A program made the translations under genes and the position numbers. The notes under the pieces were generated by a model. The model ran no database searches. It saw nothing but the letters and a program-made list of their open reading frames with translations, and was not told the DNA's origin. Of a DNA stretch of 6,891 nucleotides, positions 1 through 5,337 are shown piece by piece. The first letter of the stretch is position 1. Every line of letters begins with the position of its first letter. The DNA comes from Bacillota bacterium (GTDB taxonomy: Bacteria > Bacillota > Bacilli > Tumebacillales > Effusibacillaceae), in contig JAGVBM010000245.1 of assembly GCA_020059765.1 (NCBI GenBank), positions 1-6,891 on the forward strand, written 5' to 3'.

Positions 1-109
1 CCCCGCTTAGTCCAATACATGTTATACGCAGCGACGAAAAAAAGGTTTCAGTCCATACAGTTCTTGCTGCAAAGAGAAAATTCCTCCTGTATTTTCCATA
101 TGGAAAAAT

Positions 110-291
110 TTAATCGGACTCCTTTTCCTTCAGTCCGGCAATCAATACGTCGGCGACTTCCGGCCGGGTAAATTCGGCGGGCGGTCTTTCCCCGCTGCGC
201 AGTTTTTCCCGAACCTTGGTGCCCGATAAGGTCAACCGCAACGATTCGTCGTGGGGACAGGTTTTCGGTGTGGCCATATTGCCGCAAACTC
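110..291 (-). pseudogene. sat: sat 3' remnant: C-terminal end of sulfate adenylyltransferase
   Basis: This is the last ~59 codons of ATP sulfurylase, the enzyme that makes APS from ATP and sulfate in assimilatory sulfate reduction. What I see is the family's C-terminal signature in order: CGNMATPKTCPHDES, then LSGTKVREKLRSGE, then PPAEFTRPEVADVLI, ending at a normal stop. The N-terminal ~320 residues expected for the family, including the nucleotide-binding HxGH region, are absent. The first Cys of the usual CxxC just before GNMA is also lost at the left edge of the homology. The fragment lies directly downstream of a cysH 5' fragment but in a different reading frame, so it cannot be translated as a fusion from the cysH start. 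Identification of the Sat tail is firm; that it is non-functional is inferred from the missing catalytic part. Confidence 0.88.
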
Positions 292-419
292 GGATCAAAC
301 GACGCCAGGGCAAATCGAAGAATCTCTTGCGGTGTCTTTTCCTCCAGTTCCCTGTTCCGTGCTTCAACCCATGCAGGTGAGCCAAACACCAGCTCTTGAC
401 TCAGCTCTTGACCATTCAT
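285..419 (-). pseudogene. cysH: cysH 5' remnant: N-terminus of phosphoadenylyl/adenylyl-sulfate reductase
   Basis: This is the first ~45 codons of a PAPS/APS reductase-like gene. The start is the ATG at 419-417, 11 nt after an AAGGAG ribosome binding site; a GTG four codons upstream overlaps the Shine-Dalgarno and is unlikely. The visible N-terminal family segment is LEEKTPQEILRFALASFDPSL, which normally runs straight into the substrate-binding ALASSFGxED motif. Here homology stops at FDPSL and the DNA continues as the 3' end of sat in another frame. All catalytic parts of CysH, including the conserved Cys near the C-terminus, are missing. Translation from this start would run about 79 more codons out of frame to a stop at 48. 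The cysH assignment rests on a short stretch plus the adjacent sat fragment; the two genes share an operon in B. subtilis (cysH-cysP-sat-cysC). Confidence 0.72.
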
Positions 420-456
420 GCAATGTCTCACTCCTTGATAAGATTCACTAATAATA

Positions 457-462
457 ATTATA
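457..462 (-). promoter_or_regulatory. sigma-A-like -10 box for the cysH remnant
   Basis: A perfect TATAAT on the minus strand lies about 38 bp before the cysH start, giving a predicted leader of only ~30 nt. The hexamer 17 bp further upstream (AAGGGT) is a poor -35, so an activator may have been needed. The short leader leaves no room for an S-box (SAM) riboswitch or T-box, which control sulfur genes in some Bacillales. The surrounding DNA is AT-rich and then GC-richer toward the terminator. Confidence 0.4.
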
Positions 463-512
463 ATGTTTTCTTATTTTTAACCCTTTACTAGAATATTGCG
501 AAGCCTTGGCAG

Positions 513-523
513 GTGTGCCACAC
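513..523. repeat. 11-bp perfect inverted repeat upstream of cysH
   Basis: The sequence GTGTGCCACAC is a perfect palindrome around a central C. It lies ~50 bp upstream of the TATAAT box, in the 145-bp stretch between the cysH promoter and the rocF terminator. Its position would suit a regulator site for the sulfur operon, but I recognise no named operator consensus and such a short palindrome can occur by chance. Confidence 0.3.
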
Positions 524-556
524 AACATTTCTGCACTCCAATTCCCGGCACAAATA

Positions 557-612
557 GAAAAAAAGGCTGCCTCGCAACGCGCGTGCTGACGCGCTGTTGC
601 AAGACAGCCTTT
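557..612 (-). terminator. Rho-independent terminator of rocF
   Basis: Starting about 30 nt after the arginase stop on the minus strand, a long stem forms between AAAGGCTGTCTTGCAAC... and ...GTTGCGAGGCAGCCTTT. It has ~22 near-continuous pairs, with two G-U pairs, one bulged A and a small loop, and is followed by a run of seven T (558-564). On the plus strand there is no T-run after the stem, so it acts in the rocF direction and insulates the downstream sulfur remnant. Confidence 0.92.
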
Positions 613-643
613 GATGCCCAAAACTGACGGGTCGATCATTTTG

Positions 644-1543
644 TCACATGACGGTTTTCCCGAGCAGTGAACAAATCATGTCCACCGCCACACGGGCCGT
701 TCGATTCTCCACATCGAGAATCGGATTGACTTCCACGATATCGACCGAGGTCAAGACCTGAGCCGCAGCCAGCATCTCCATCGCGAGATGCCCTTCCCGA
801 TAGGTGACGCCTCCCAGTACCGGCGTACCGACCCCCGGGGTTTCCCGCGGATCAAATGCATCCAAATCCAAACTCAAATGAACACCCTCCATACCTTTTG
901 ACGCAATTCGGATCGCTTCTTCCATGACGGCCGACATGCCCATTTTATCAATTTCATACATGCTGAATACAGTGATTCCTGCTTGCTTGATCAGGTTTCG
1001 TTCTTCCGTATCAATCGATCGGGCCCCGACCAGAACCACGTTTTCAGCTTTCACCTTGGGGTGGAAACCCGCCACTTGCAGCAGATCCGGATGTCCCAAT
1101 CCGAGGGATACGGCCAGCGGCATGCCGTGAATGTTGCCGGATGGAGTGGTGTCTTCCGTATTCATGTCCCCGTGCGCATCAAACCAGATGACCCCAATCT
1201 TGGGAATCGCCTTGGCCACACCGGCCAGACTGCCGATGGAGATCGAATGATCTCCGCCCAAGATAATCGGAAACCGGCCGTTTTGAATTTCCTGGTTCAC
1301 AAGTTCTGCTACTTCGCTTGTAACTTTCACGATCTCAGGCAGGTATTTTAATTTTGGGTTGGCCACCCGATGGGATTCAGGAGTGGGTACATGAACATTT
1401 CCCTGATCCGCCACTTCGTAACCCAGATTCGTAATTCTCTCATGCAAGTTGGCATAGCGAATGGCCGACGGCCCCATGTCGACTCCTCGCCGTTCCTGTC
1501 CCAAATCAAGCGGAACTCCTATAACGGATATCGATTTCTTCAT
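644..1543 (-). CDS. rocF: Arginase (L-arginine to L-ornithine + urea)
   Basis: A 299-residue cytoplasmic Mn-dependent arginase, full length for the bacterial RocF group. The binuclear-metal ligands are all present: H99 in GGDHS, D122/H124/D126 in FDAHGD and D226/D228 in SLDLDAFDP. The catalytic-site His (H139 in GNIHGMPLA) and Glu (E271 in EVNPILD) are also there. The SGN segment before H139 and the DPRETPGVGTP loop favour arginase over agmatinase or formiminoglutamase. The ATG has a GGGGGAG ribosome binding site 5 nt upstream. The gene appears monocistronic, ending in a strong terminator, and is not accompanied here by rocD or rocE. It supplies ornithine/glutamate and nitrogen during arginine breakdown. 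No sigma-L -24/-12 promoter or clear arginine-regulator box was found upstream. Confidence 0.96.
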   Translation of the reverse strand: MKKSISVIGVPLDLGQERRGVDMGPSAIRYANLHERITNLGYEVADQGNVHVPTPESHRVANPKLKYLPEIVKVTSEVAELVNQEIQNGRFPIILGGDHSISIGSLAGVAKAIPKIGVIWFDAHGDMNTEDTTPSGNIHGMPLAVSLGLGHPDLLQVAGFHPKVKAENVVLVGARSIDTEERNLIKQAGITVFSMYEIDKMGMSAVMEEAIRIASKGMEGVHLSLDLDAFDPRETPGVGTPVLGGVTYREGHLAMEMLAAAQVLTSVDIVEVNPILDVENRTARVAVDMICSLLGKTVM

Positions 1544-1641
1544 ACAAACTCCCCCTGCTTTGTTTGGTTTGCTCGTTCGTTTTGCGACCCTTCAACTGTT
1601 TCGGCAGATTGTCCCATGTTTCCTCCCCTCGCCGAGAACGC

Positions 1642-1670
1642 TGGCAACTTGTCCGCGAAAACGGTACAAT
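1642..1670 (+). promoter_or_regulatory. Possible sigma-A promoter for the 1693-2275 gene pair
   Basis: The -10 candidate TACAAT (1665-1670, 5 of 6 matches) sits 17 bp after a weak -35 TGGCAA (1642-1647, 3 of 6). Transcription would begin near 1677, just ahead of the ribosome binding site at 1677-1683. The spacing is ideal but the -35 is poor. Confidence 0.33.
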
Positions 1671-1692
1671 AGGCTAGGAAAGGATGAGAGTA

Positions 1693-1941
1693 ATGGAAGA
1701 TTTTGAACTGTTATTGCTGTCTTGGACCCAATTGACGGCCGTTCAAATGGTGTTGGGGGACAATCATGACACGGAATCCCTCCGTCTGATTGAGGACAAG
1801 CTGGAAGATGAACACGGAGTGACAGACATTCAGTTGGTCGGGCGAACGTACGACGAATATACGATTGCCTTTTCAAACAAGGGCGAAAACCAATTGATCC
1901 GGTTTGACGCGGATGAGGTGGAAAGCATCTATGATATCTAA
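1693..1941 (+). CDS. Small acidic protein of unknown function
   Basis: An 82-residue protein I do not recognise. I chose ATG 1693, 9 nt after GAAAGGA; the ATG at 1684 overlaps the Shine-Dalgarno and is less likely. It has no signal peptide or membrane segment and no Cys. It is strongly acidic, with about 20 Asp/Glu against 5 Lys/Arg. The N-terminal half looks helical (LLLLSWTQLTAVQMVLG, then SLRLIEDKLEDEHG). The C-terminal half alternates in beta fashion (VTDIQLVGRTYDEYTIAFS, then NQLIRFDADEVESIYDI). It overlaps the next gene by 11 nt, so the two are probably coupled and made together. Real coding status is supported by the ribosome binding site, the overlap arrangement and the lack of a competing gene. 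Confidence 0.72.
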   Translation: MEDFELLLLSWTQLTAVQMVLGDNHDTESLRLIEDKLEDEHGVTDIQLVGRTYDEYTIAFSNKGENQLIRFDADEVESIYDI

Positions 1942-2275
1942 AAGATGGCGGCCCTTCTTGCTTGCAGGGATTCTCATCCTGCTTCTCACCGCCTATGTCG
2001 TCATGTTTAAAACCGATTCCCCGCGCGGATTTCGAATTGAGCTTTCGAATCTCATGTTCCTGTGGGGAATTTCGCTGCTCGCTGCCAGTTCCGTATATGT
2101 GACCCGATTTTTTGGATACATTCAATATTTCCAAAAGTGGTTCCGACCACGTTCCGCCGTGGAATTACAAGAATCCGCCGCAAGCGAAGGGAACGATGAG
2201 AATGGCAAACGGGATCCGTCACTGGTCTATGCGTCCCTGCTGCTGATTGCCGTTTCGATTCTGATTACATTATAG
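1931..2275 (+). CDS. Small membrane protein, possibly DUF3899-like
   Basis: A 114-residue predicted membrane protein. The ATG at 1931 follows GAGGTGG with ~10 nt spacing inside the end of the upstream gene. An in-frame ATG at 1904 is deep in that gene and has no ribosome binding site. Three hydrophobic segments are visible: residues ~9-26 (after a basic MISKRWR start), ~42-60 and ~99-114 at the extreme C-terminus. Between the second and third lies RFFGYIQYFQKWFRPRSAVE followed by a polar linker (~82-98). The pattern LSNLMFLWGISLLAASS...FFGYIQYFQKWF resembles small DUF3899-type proteins of Bacillales; this is recall, not a search result. No function can be assigned. Translation is likely coupled to the acidic protein upstream, which may be its cytoplasmic partner. 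Confidence 0.72.
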   Translation: MISKRWRPFLLAGILILLLTAYVVMFKTDSPRGFRIELSNLMFLWGISLLAASSVYVTRFFGYIQYFQKWFRPRSAVELQESAASEGNDENGKRDPSLVYASLLLIAVSILITL

Positions 2276-2333
2276 CCTAATGTATGCATCATATAACCTT
2301 GCAGCCCGTATGCCCGCAACCCCTGTTAAGCTT

Positions 2334-2924
2334 CTACCCGATGTACCACCGAAGCAGCTCAGGGGTTACAAAACCTTCGATGGACGCCGCAATCACCAGC
2401 CAAACGAGAATGAACGGCAAGACTCGCAAACTTTCTTTGCCTGCGTATAAAAAGCTGCTCCAACGTGACTCCCCCGCCAGCGGCCGCAACCACATGTACC
2501 CGAGTTTGATTCCCATGGCCCCCGCCAGGATAAACGCAGGGATCTCAAAGATCCCGTGCGGCACGATGCCAAATACAATGATGGCCCATATCGGCACCTG
2601 ACCCATGTCTCCAAATGAGGCAAACAGGTATCCGATCGCCATTCCATTTCCCATAATCATCACGATCGGGAAAACGGACAGCGCAATTCCCGTGACGATT
2701 AGCAGCATGGATACCTTCAGATTGTTTACAAAAATGACCGATGCAAGTTTCGCCGGGTTTCCTTCCGCCTTTGCCGCCAAATTTTTAATGTGCTCGATTT
2801 GCGATTGCAAAATATTGTCCAATGCTTCCGAAAAGCTTAGCCCCAGCAGCAAGCCCGTAATGAACAGCACCACCGTGAATCCGATGTAACTTCGATTTCT
2901 TTGGATAATCGAGAGCGCCTTCAT
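2334..2924 (-). CDS. SpoIIM-family (DUF95) integral membrane protein
   Basis: A 196-residue membrane protein of the stage II sporulation protein M family. The start is the ATG at 2924, 5 nt after GGAGG; an upstream in-frame extension to 2987 lacks a ribosome binding site. Hydrophobic segments lie at ~13-30, ~72-104 (two helices with a GNGMAIGYLFASFG turn), ~111-138 and ~167-186. Family hallmarks are FVNNLKVSM (65-73) and VPHGIFEIPAFILAGAMGIKLG (121-142), with the conserved P-H-G...E-x-P. In B. subtilis SpoIIM works with SpoIID and SpoIIP in peptidoglycan remodelling during engulfment. The genuine spoIIM there lies in a different neighbourhood (near fur/xerD, as I recall), so this is more likely a paralog of the broader family than SpoIIM itself. 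It is divergent from pdaB, which suggests but does not prove a sporulation role. Confidence 0.85.
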   Translation of the reverse strand: MKALSIIQRNRSYIGFTVVLFITGLLLGLSFSEALDNILQSQIEHIKNLAAKAEGNPAKLASVIFVNNLKVSMLLIVTGIALSVFPIVMIMGNGMAIGYLFASFGDMGQVPIWAIIVFGIVPHGIFEIPAFILAGAMGIKLGYMWLRPLAGESRWSSFLYAGKESLRVLPFILVWLVIAASIEGFVTPELLRWYIG

Positions 2925-2951
2925 AATTTCCTCCCAATCCGTACCTGCGCC

Positions 2952-2980
2952 GCATAAACTCGTCCCGCACGCATAGACAT
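2952..2980 (+). promoter_or_regulatory. Possible sporulation (sigma-E/G-like) promoter for pdaB
   Basis: GCATAAA (2952-2958) and CATAGACAT (2972-2980), 13 bp apart, resemble a mother-cell sigma-E type arrangement; the predicted start near 2985 gives a ~33-nt leader. A sigma-G-like alternative is GCATA (2971-2975), 17 bp, CAGTGTA (2993-2999), but its start would fall inside the ribosome binding site. Neither is as good as the gerD promoter in this window. pdaB is expected to be sporulation-controlled from B. subtilis. Confidence 0.27.
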
Positions 2981-3017
2981 GTAGCAAGATGACAGTGTAG
3001 CGACGGAGGTGTTCTCG

Positions 3018-3785
3018 ATGAATCTTATTTGGTCATTTCATTGGAAGCAGGGCAAACGAATCGCAATTCTAGGAATCGCCCTTTTGCTGTTTGTTGGCGT
3101 CCTGTACGCGGAAGCCGGTTCCGGCAATTCATTTCTGCCCGCCGCAGGCAAAAGTTTGCCGAGTGCTATCTACAGTGTAAAAACCGACAAAAAAATGGTG
3201 GCTTTGACGTTTGATATTTCATGGGGCGAAAAGACCCCCGGTCCTGTCCTCGATGTGCTGGAGAAAAAGGGTCTCAAGAAAGCGACCTTTTTCTTATCCG
3301 GTCCGTGGACATCCACACACCCGGAACTTGCAAAGCGGATCAAGTCGATGGGATTCGAAATCGGATCCCACGGCCACATGCATAAAAACTTTTCCGAGTA
3401 CAGCAACGAATGGATTCATAACCAAGTGAACCTTGCGGCAGAAGCCATTTATGACGTCACCGGCGTCAAGACCAAATTGATTCGCACCCCGAACGGCGAC
3501 TTTAACAAGCGGGTGTTGGAAAAGCTTCATTCCATGGGATACACCGCGATTCAGTGGGATACCGACTCTCTTGACTGGAAAAACCCAGGCGTCGATACAA
3601 TCGTCAATCGCGTACTGACGAAAGCCCACCCTGGCGATATTATACTGCTGCATGCCAGTGATTCATGCAAACAAACTGATGCGGCCTTGCCGCAAATCAT
3701 CGATGGTCTGCGTGCCAAAGGATATGAATTTGTCACGGTTTCCGAGTTGATCAGCGGTGTTGATGTGAAATCGAAGACTGAATAA
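3018..3785 (+). CDS. pdaB: Sporulation polysaccharide deacetylase-family protein PdaB
   Basis: A 255-residue membrane-anchored NodB/CE4-family protein, essentially the length of B. subtilis PdaB (YbaN). ATG 3018 has GGAGGT 7 nt upstream; a GTG at 3009 overlaps that site. An N-terminal basic stretch and membrane anchor (~14-31) are followed by the NodB domain. Its motifs are TFDISWG (64-70), SHGHMHKNF (117-125, with the H118/H122 pair), RTPNG (156-160), WDTDSLDWKNPG (180-191) and ILLHASDS (209-216). In classical CE4 enzymes motif 1 is TFDDGP; here the second, metal-binding Asp is Ile, as I recall for the PdaB subfamily, so deacetylase activity is uncertain. PdaB is needed for maintaining spores late in development. 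It is divergent from the SpoIIM-family gene and convergent with kbaA. Confidence 0.94.
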   Translation: MNLIWSFHWKQGKRIAILGIALLLFVGVLYAEAGSGNSFLPAAGKSLPSAIYSVKTDKKMVALTFDISWGEKTPGPVLDVLEKKGLKKATFFLSGPWTSTHPELAKRIKSMGFEIGSHGHMHKNFSEYSNEWIHNQVNLAAEAIYDVTGVKTKLIRTPNGDFNKRVLEKLHSMGYTAIQWDTDSLDWKNPGVDTIVNRVLTKAHPGDIILLHASDSCKQTDAALPQIIDGLRAKGYEFVTVSELISGVDVKSKTE

Positions 3786-3813
3786 TCAGCGTCCCTTTTA
3801 CAGAACGGGTCTA

Positions 3814-3846
3814 CAGTCAAGCGGTTCGCAGTCAAGCGGTTCGCAG
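3814..3846. repeat. 15-bp tandem duplication across the kbaA stop codon
   Basis: The unit CAGTCAAGCGGTTCG occurs twice in perfect tandem (3814-3828, 3829-3843), followed by CAG. Read on the minus strand, each unit encodes the last codons of kbaA, Leu-Arg-Thr-Ala-stop. The duplication therefore adds a second in-frame copy of the gene's end, including its TGA, immediately after the first. Confidence 0.9.
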
Positions 3847-4383
3847 CAGACGTCCCAGCAGCAAGATCAAATAGCTGTTCGCCGCAAGCAAAATCGTCCC
3901 TACAACCGTAGTCAGGCCCGGTATGTCAAACTTCAACGCCACATACCATTCCACGACGGTAAACACATAAACAAAGAAAGTGGCCGGCACAAAAGCGGCT
4001 GCTCCGGATATTTTGGCTTTTGCGTACGCGACGAGCAGCGCAATCGCCAACGGCCAACTGGCGTATCCCGCGAAAGGCCAGATCGAACCGGTCTGGCCTT
4101 CTTTTATGTACCGCAAATAGATCATGTCCACGAACACCACGGCAATCAGCAGCAGTTGGATCGATTGCCACAACCGCGGCGGGATCCATCCCCGAACAAG
4201 AAAGTTCAGGGTCAGATATGCCCAAAAACCCATTAAGGCTGTTGTAGAGACAAATCCCCCCACCTGCAGTCCGTAAAATACTCCCATATCGGTAAACAGT
4301 TTGCTGATCGAATGAAGCACCCCGACCCCCATACCGATTCCAATTGTGGTAACCACCATAAAGGCAAATTTGCGCAGAGTCAT
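3832..4383 (-). CDS. kbaA: KinB-signalling pathway activation protein KbaA
   Basis: A 183-residue polytopic membrane protein matching KbaA, which in B. subtilis (about 198 residues) is needed for the sensor kinase KinB to feed the Spo0 phosphorelay at the start of sporulation. The start is the ATG at 4383, 8 nt after GGAGGA. An in-frame extension to 4452 would run across the divergent promoter region and is rejected. About six hydrophobic segments are visible: 7-25, 40-62, 73-91, 102-121, 127-149 and 155-178. The family-like N-terminal region GVLHSISKLFTDMGVFYGLQVGGFVSTTALMGFWAYL is charge-poor apart from K28 and D32. It is convergent with pdaB (46 nt between stops) and divergent from gerD, as I recall for B. 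subtilis. Its C-terminus lies in a 15-bp tandem duplication. Confidence 0.9.
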   Translation of the reverse strand: MTLRKFAFMVVTTIGIGMGVGVLHSISKLFTDMGVFYGLQVGGFVSTTALMGFWAYLTLNFLVRGWIPPRLWQSIQLLLIAVVFVDMIYLRYIKEGQTGSIWPFAGYASWPLAIALLVAYAKAKISGAAAFVPATFFVYVFTVVEWYVALKFDIPGLTTVVGTILLAANSYLILLLGRLLRTA

Positions 4384-4418
4384 GCTTGAATTCCTCCTAC
4401 TGTCATCAAACACACTTA

Positions 4419-4427
4419 ATAATACCA
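4419..4427 (-). promoter_or_regulatory. Extended -10 promoter element for kbaA
   Basis: On the minus strand TGGTATTAT gives a TGn-extended -10 with a 5-of-6 match to TATAAT, ~35 bp before the kbaA start. No good -35 is found 16-18 bp upstream (AAGCCA at 17 bp), which is common for extended -10 promoters. This is consistent with vegetative sigma-A expression. Confidence 0.45.
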
Positions 4428-4448
4428 CACATTGGATGATCTGGCTTC

Positions 4449-4478
4449 GCATGTGGAAGTGCGCTTTTACACATATTA
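4449..4478 (+). promoter_or_regulatory. Sigma-G (forespore) promoter of gerD
   Basis: GCATG (4449-4453), exactly 18 bp, then CATATTA (4472-4478). This matches every defined position of the B. subtilis sigma-G pattern as I recall it (gYATR, 18 bp, cAtnnTA). The predicted start near 4485 leaves a short leader before the AAGGAGG site at 4492-4498. gerD is a forespore gene in B. subtilis, so motif and function agree. Confidence 0.78.
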
Positions 4479-4505
4479 TGTATGAGATGAAAAGGAGGGC
4501 TCGTT

Positions 4506-5255
4506 ATGCGGCTGAATCGCTTTTCTCTGGTATTTGTGGTTGCCTTCTTCCTGAGCAGTATGACAGCCTGTTCTTCCGGAGGCGGTCAACAGGGCCGTGC
4601 TGAGGAAGAAAAACCCGATTACAACGAAACAAAATCGATGGTCTTGGATATCCTTCACTCGAAAGAGGGCAAAGATACGCTTCGCGATATGGTCAAAGAT
4701 CCCGTTTTTAAATCTACCATGCTCATCAATGAACAGGATATTTCCACCGCGTTGATCAAAACCTTCAATGATGAAAAAAACCAACGGCATTTTATCGATA
4801 TCCAAATGAAAGATCCGAAATTTGCGGCTGCGGTTGTAAAAGCATCAAAAAAAGAACATGAAATGATTCTGAAACAGCTCATCAAAGACCCTGACTATCA
4901 ACAATCCATGCTGACACTTATGAAAAGCCCGGACTATCAAAATATGACCATCGCACTTATGCAGTCTCCCGAGTATCGGCAGTATATGATGAAAGTGATG
5001 GCCGAATCCTTGCAAAATCCCGAGTTTCGCCTCATGTTTATCGATGTGGTGAAAGATGCGATCCGAAGCGGAGCAGGTGTTTCCAAGATGGGCGCCGAAG
5101 ACAAGGAAGGCGGTAAAAAACCCGGCGGACAAGAAGGAAAAAAGGGAGATCAGGAAGGTAAAAAGGATGGACAAGAGGAGAAAAAAGAAGGCGGGGACAA
5201 GAAAGACGCAAAAGAGAAAAAAAGCGAATCCAGTGATGAAGAGGAACAGCAATAG
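4506..5255 (+). CDS. gerD: Spore germination lipoprotein GerD, with long charged tail
   Basis: A 249-residue lipoprotein. ATG 4506 is 7 nt after GGAGG. A signal peptide (MRLNRF plus hydrophobic 7-18) ends at SSMTAC, so C22 is the lipidated residue. GerD clusters with nutrient receptors in the spore inner membrane and is needed for rapid nutrient germination. The helical body (~38-190) carries a recurring [KQ][DSN]Px[YF] motif at 64, 102, 127, 140, 153 and 170, with a clear 13-residue period in the middle: KDPDYQQSMLTLM, KSPDYQNMTIALM, QSPEYRQYMMKVM. This suits the rope-like helical trimer reported for GerD. Residues ~198-249 are a low-complexity Lys/Glu/Gly/Asp/Gln tail with GGQEGKK-type repeats, making the protein ~60 residues longer than B. 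subtilis GerD (185). It has its own sigma-G promoter and is convergent with salA. Confidence 0.93.
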   Translation: MRLNRFSLVFVVAFFLSSMTACSSGGGQQGRAEEEKPDYNETKSMVLDILHSKEGKDTLRDMVKDPVFKSTMLINEQDISTALIKTFNDEKNQRHFIDIQMKDPKFAAAVVKASKKEHEMILKQLIKDPDYQQSMLTLMKSPDYQNMTIALMQSPEYRQYMMKVMAESLQNPEFRLMFIDVVKDAIRSGAGVSKMGAEDKEGGKKPGGQEGKKGDQEGKKDGQEEKKEGGDKKDAKEKKSESSDEEEQQ

Positions 5256-5258
5256 GAA

Positions 5259-5303
5259 AAGCCCCTCATGGAGATCGGCAAGCGCCCAAGCCCTGAGGGG
5301 CTT
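5259..5303. terminator. Bidirectional terminator between gerD and salA/mrp
   Basis: A perfect 10-bp stem, AAGCCCCTCA (5259-5268) with TGAGGGGCTT (5294-5303), encloses a 25-nt loop that can itself form a small GGC/GCC hairpin. Read on the minus strand it is followed by TTTTCC, a fair terminator for salA. On the plus strand it begins 4 nt after the gerD stop but is followed by CGTGTCTAAG, a weak T-tract. It therefore probably ends both convergent transcripts, better for the minus strand. Confidence 0.82.
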
Positions 5304-5337
5304 CGTGTCTAAGTTGCTTTCCACCTGTTAATAGCTG

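Noticed and set aside
1..109. A possible next gene of the sulfur operon: GGAGG followed by a TTG start at about 73 (minus strand)
   Set aside because: The frame stops after 16 codons (ending RRCV), and the other frames give no recognisable product before the window ends. It may be another broken gene but cannot be supported.
48..431. A single 127-codon minus-strand hypothetical gene
   Set aside because: Only its first 45 or so codons have coding character (CysH N-terminus); the rest is an out-of-frame reading of the sat 3' end, so it is treated as a deletion scar.
432..556. S-box or T-box riboswitch upstream of cysH
   Set aside because: The TATAAT box leaves only a ~30-nt leader, and no terminator/antiterminator pair lies between the -10 and the start codon.
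1544..1683. Sigma-L (-24/-12), arginine-regulator or cre site controlling rocF
   Set aside because: No TGGCAC/TTGCA pair, no convincing arginine box, and the CCG...CGG element near 1653-1664 does not fit the cre pattern.
1592..2134. 180-codon minus-strand ORF opposite the two small plus-strand genes
   Set aside because: It has no ribosome binding site, its composition is typical of an antisense shadow (Pro/Arg/Ser-rich), and it overlaps two plus-strand genes with good starts.
2276..2333. Terminator between the convergent membrane-protein genes
   Set aside because: Only a 6-bp stem (TTGCGG/CTGCAA on the minus strand) without a T-run is visible, too weak to call.
4845..5324. 159-codon minus-strand ORF opposite gerD with a Phe/Leu-rich stretch
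   Set aside because: It is the antisense of the Lys/Glu-rich GerD tail (AAA/GAA read as TTT/TTC), so the apparent membrane segment is an artefact.
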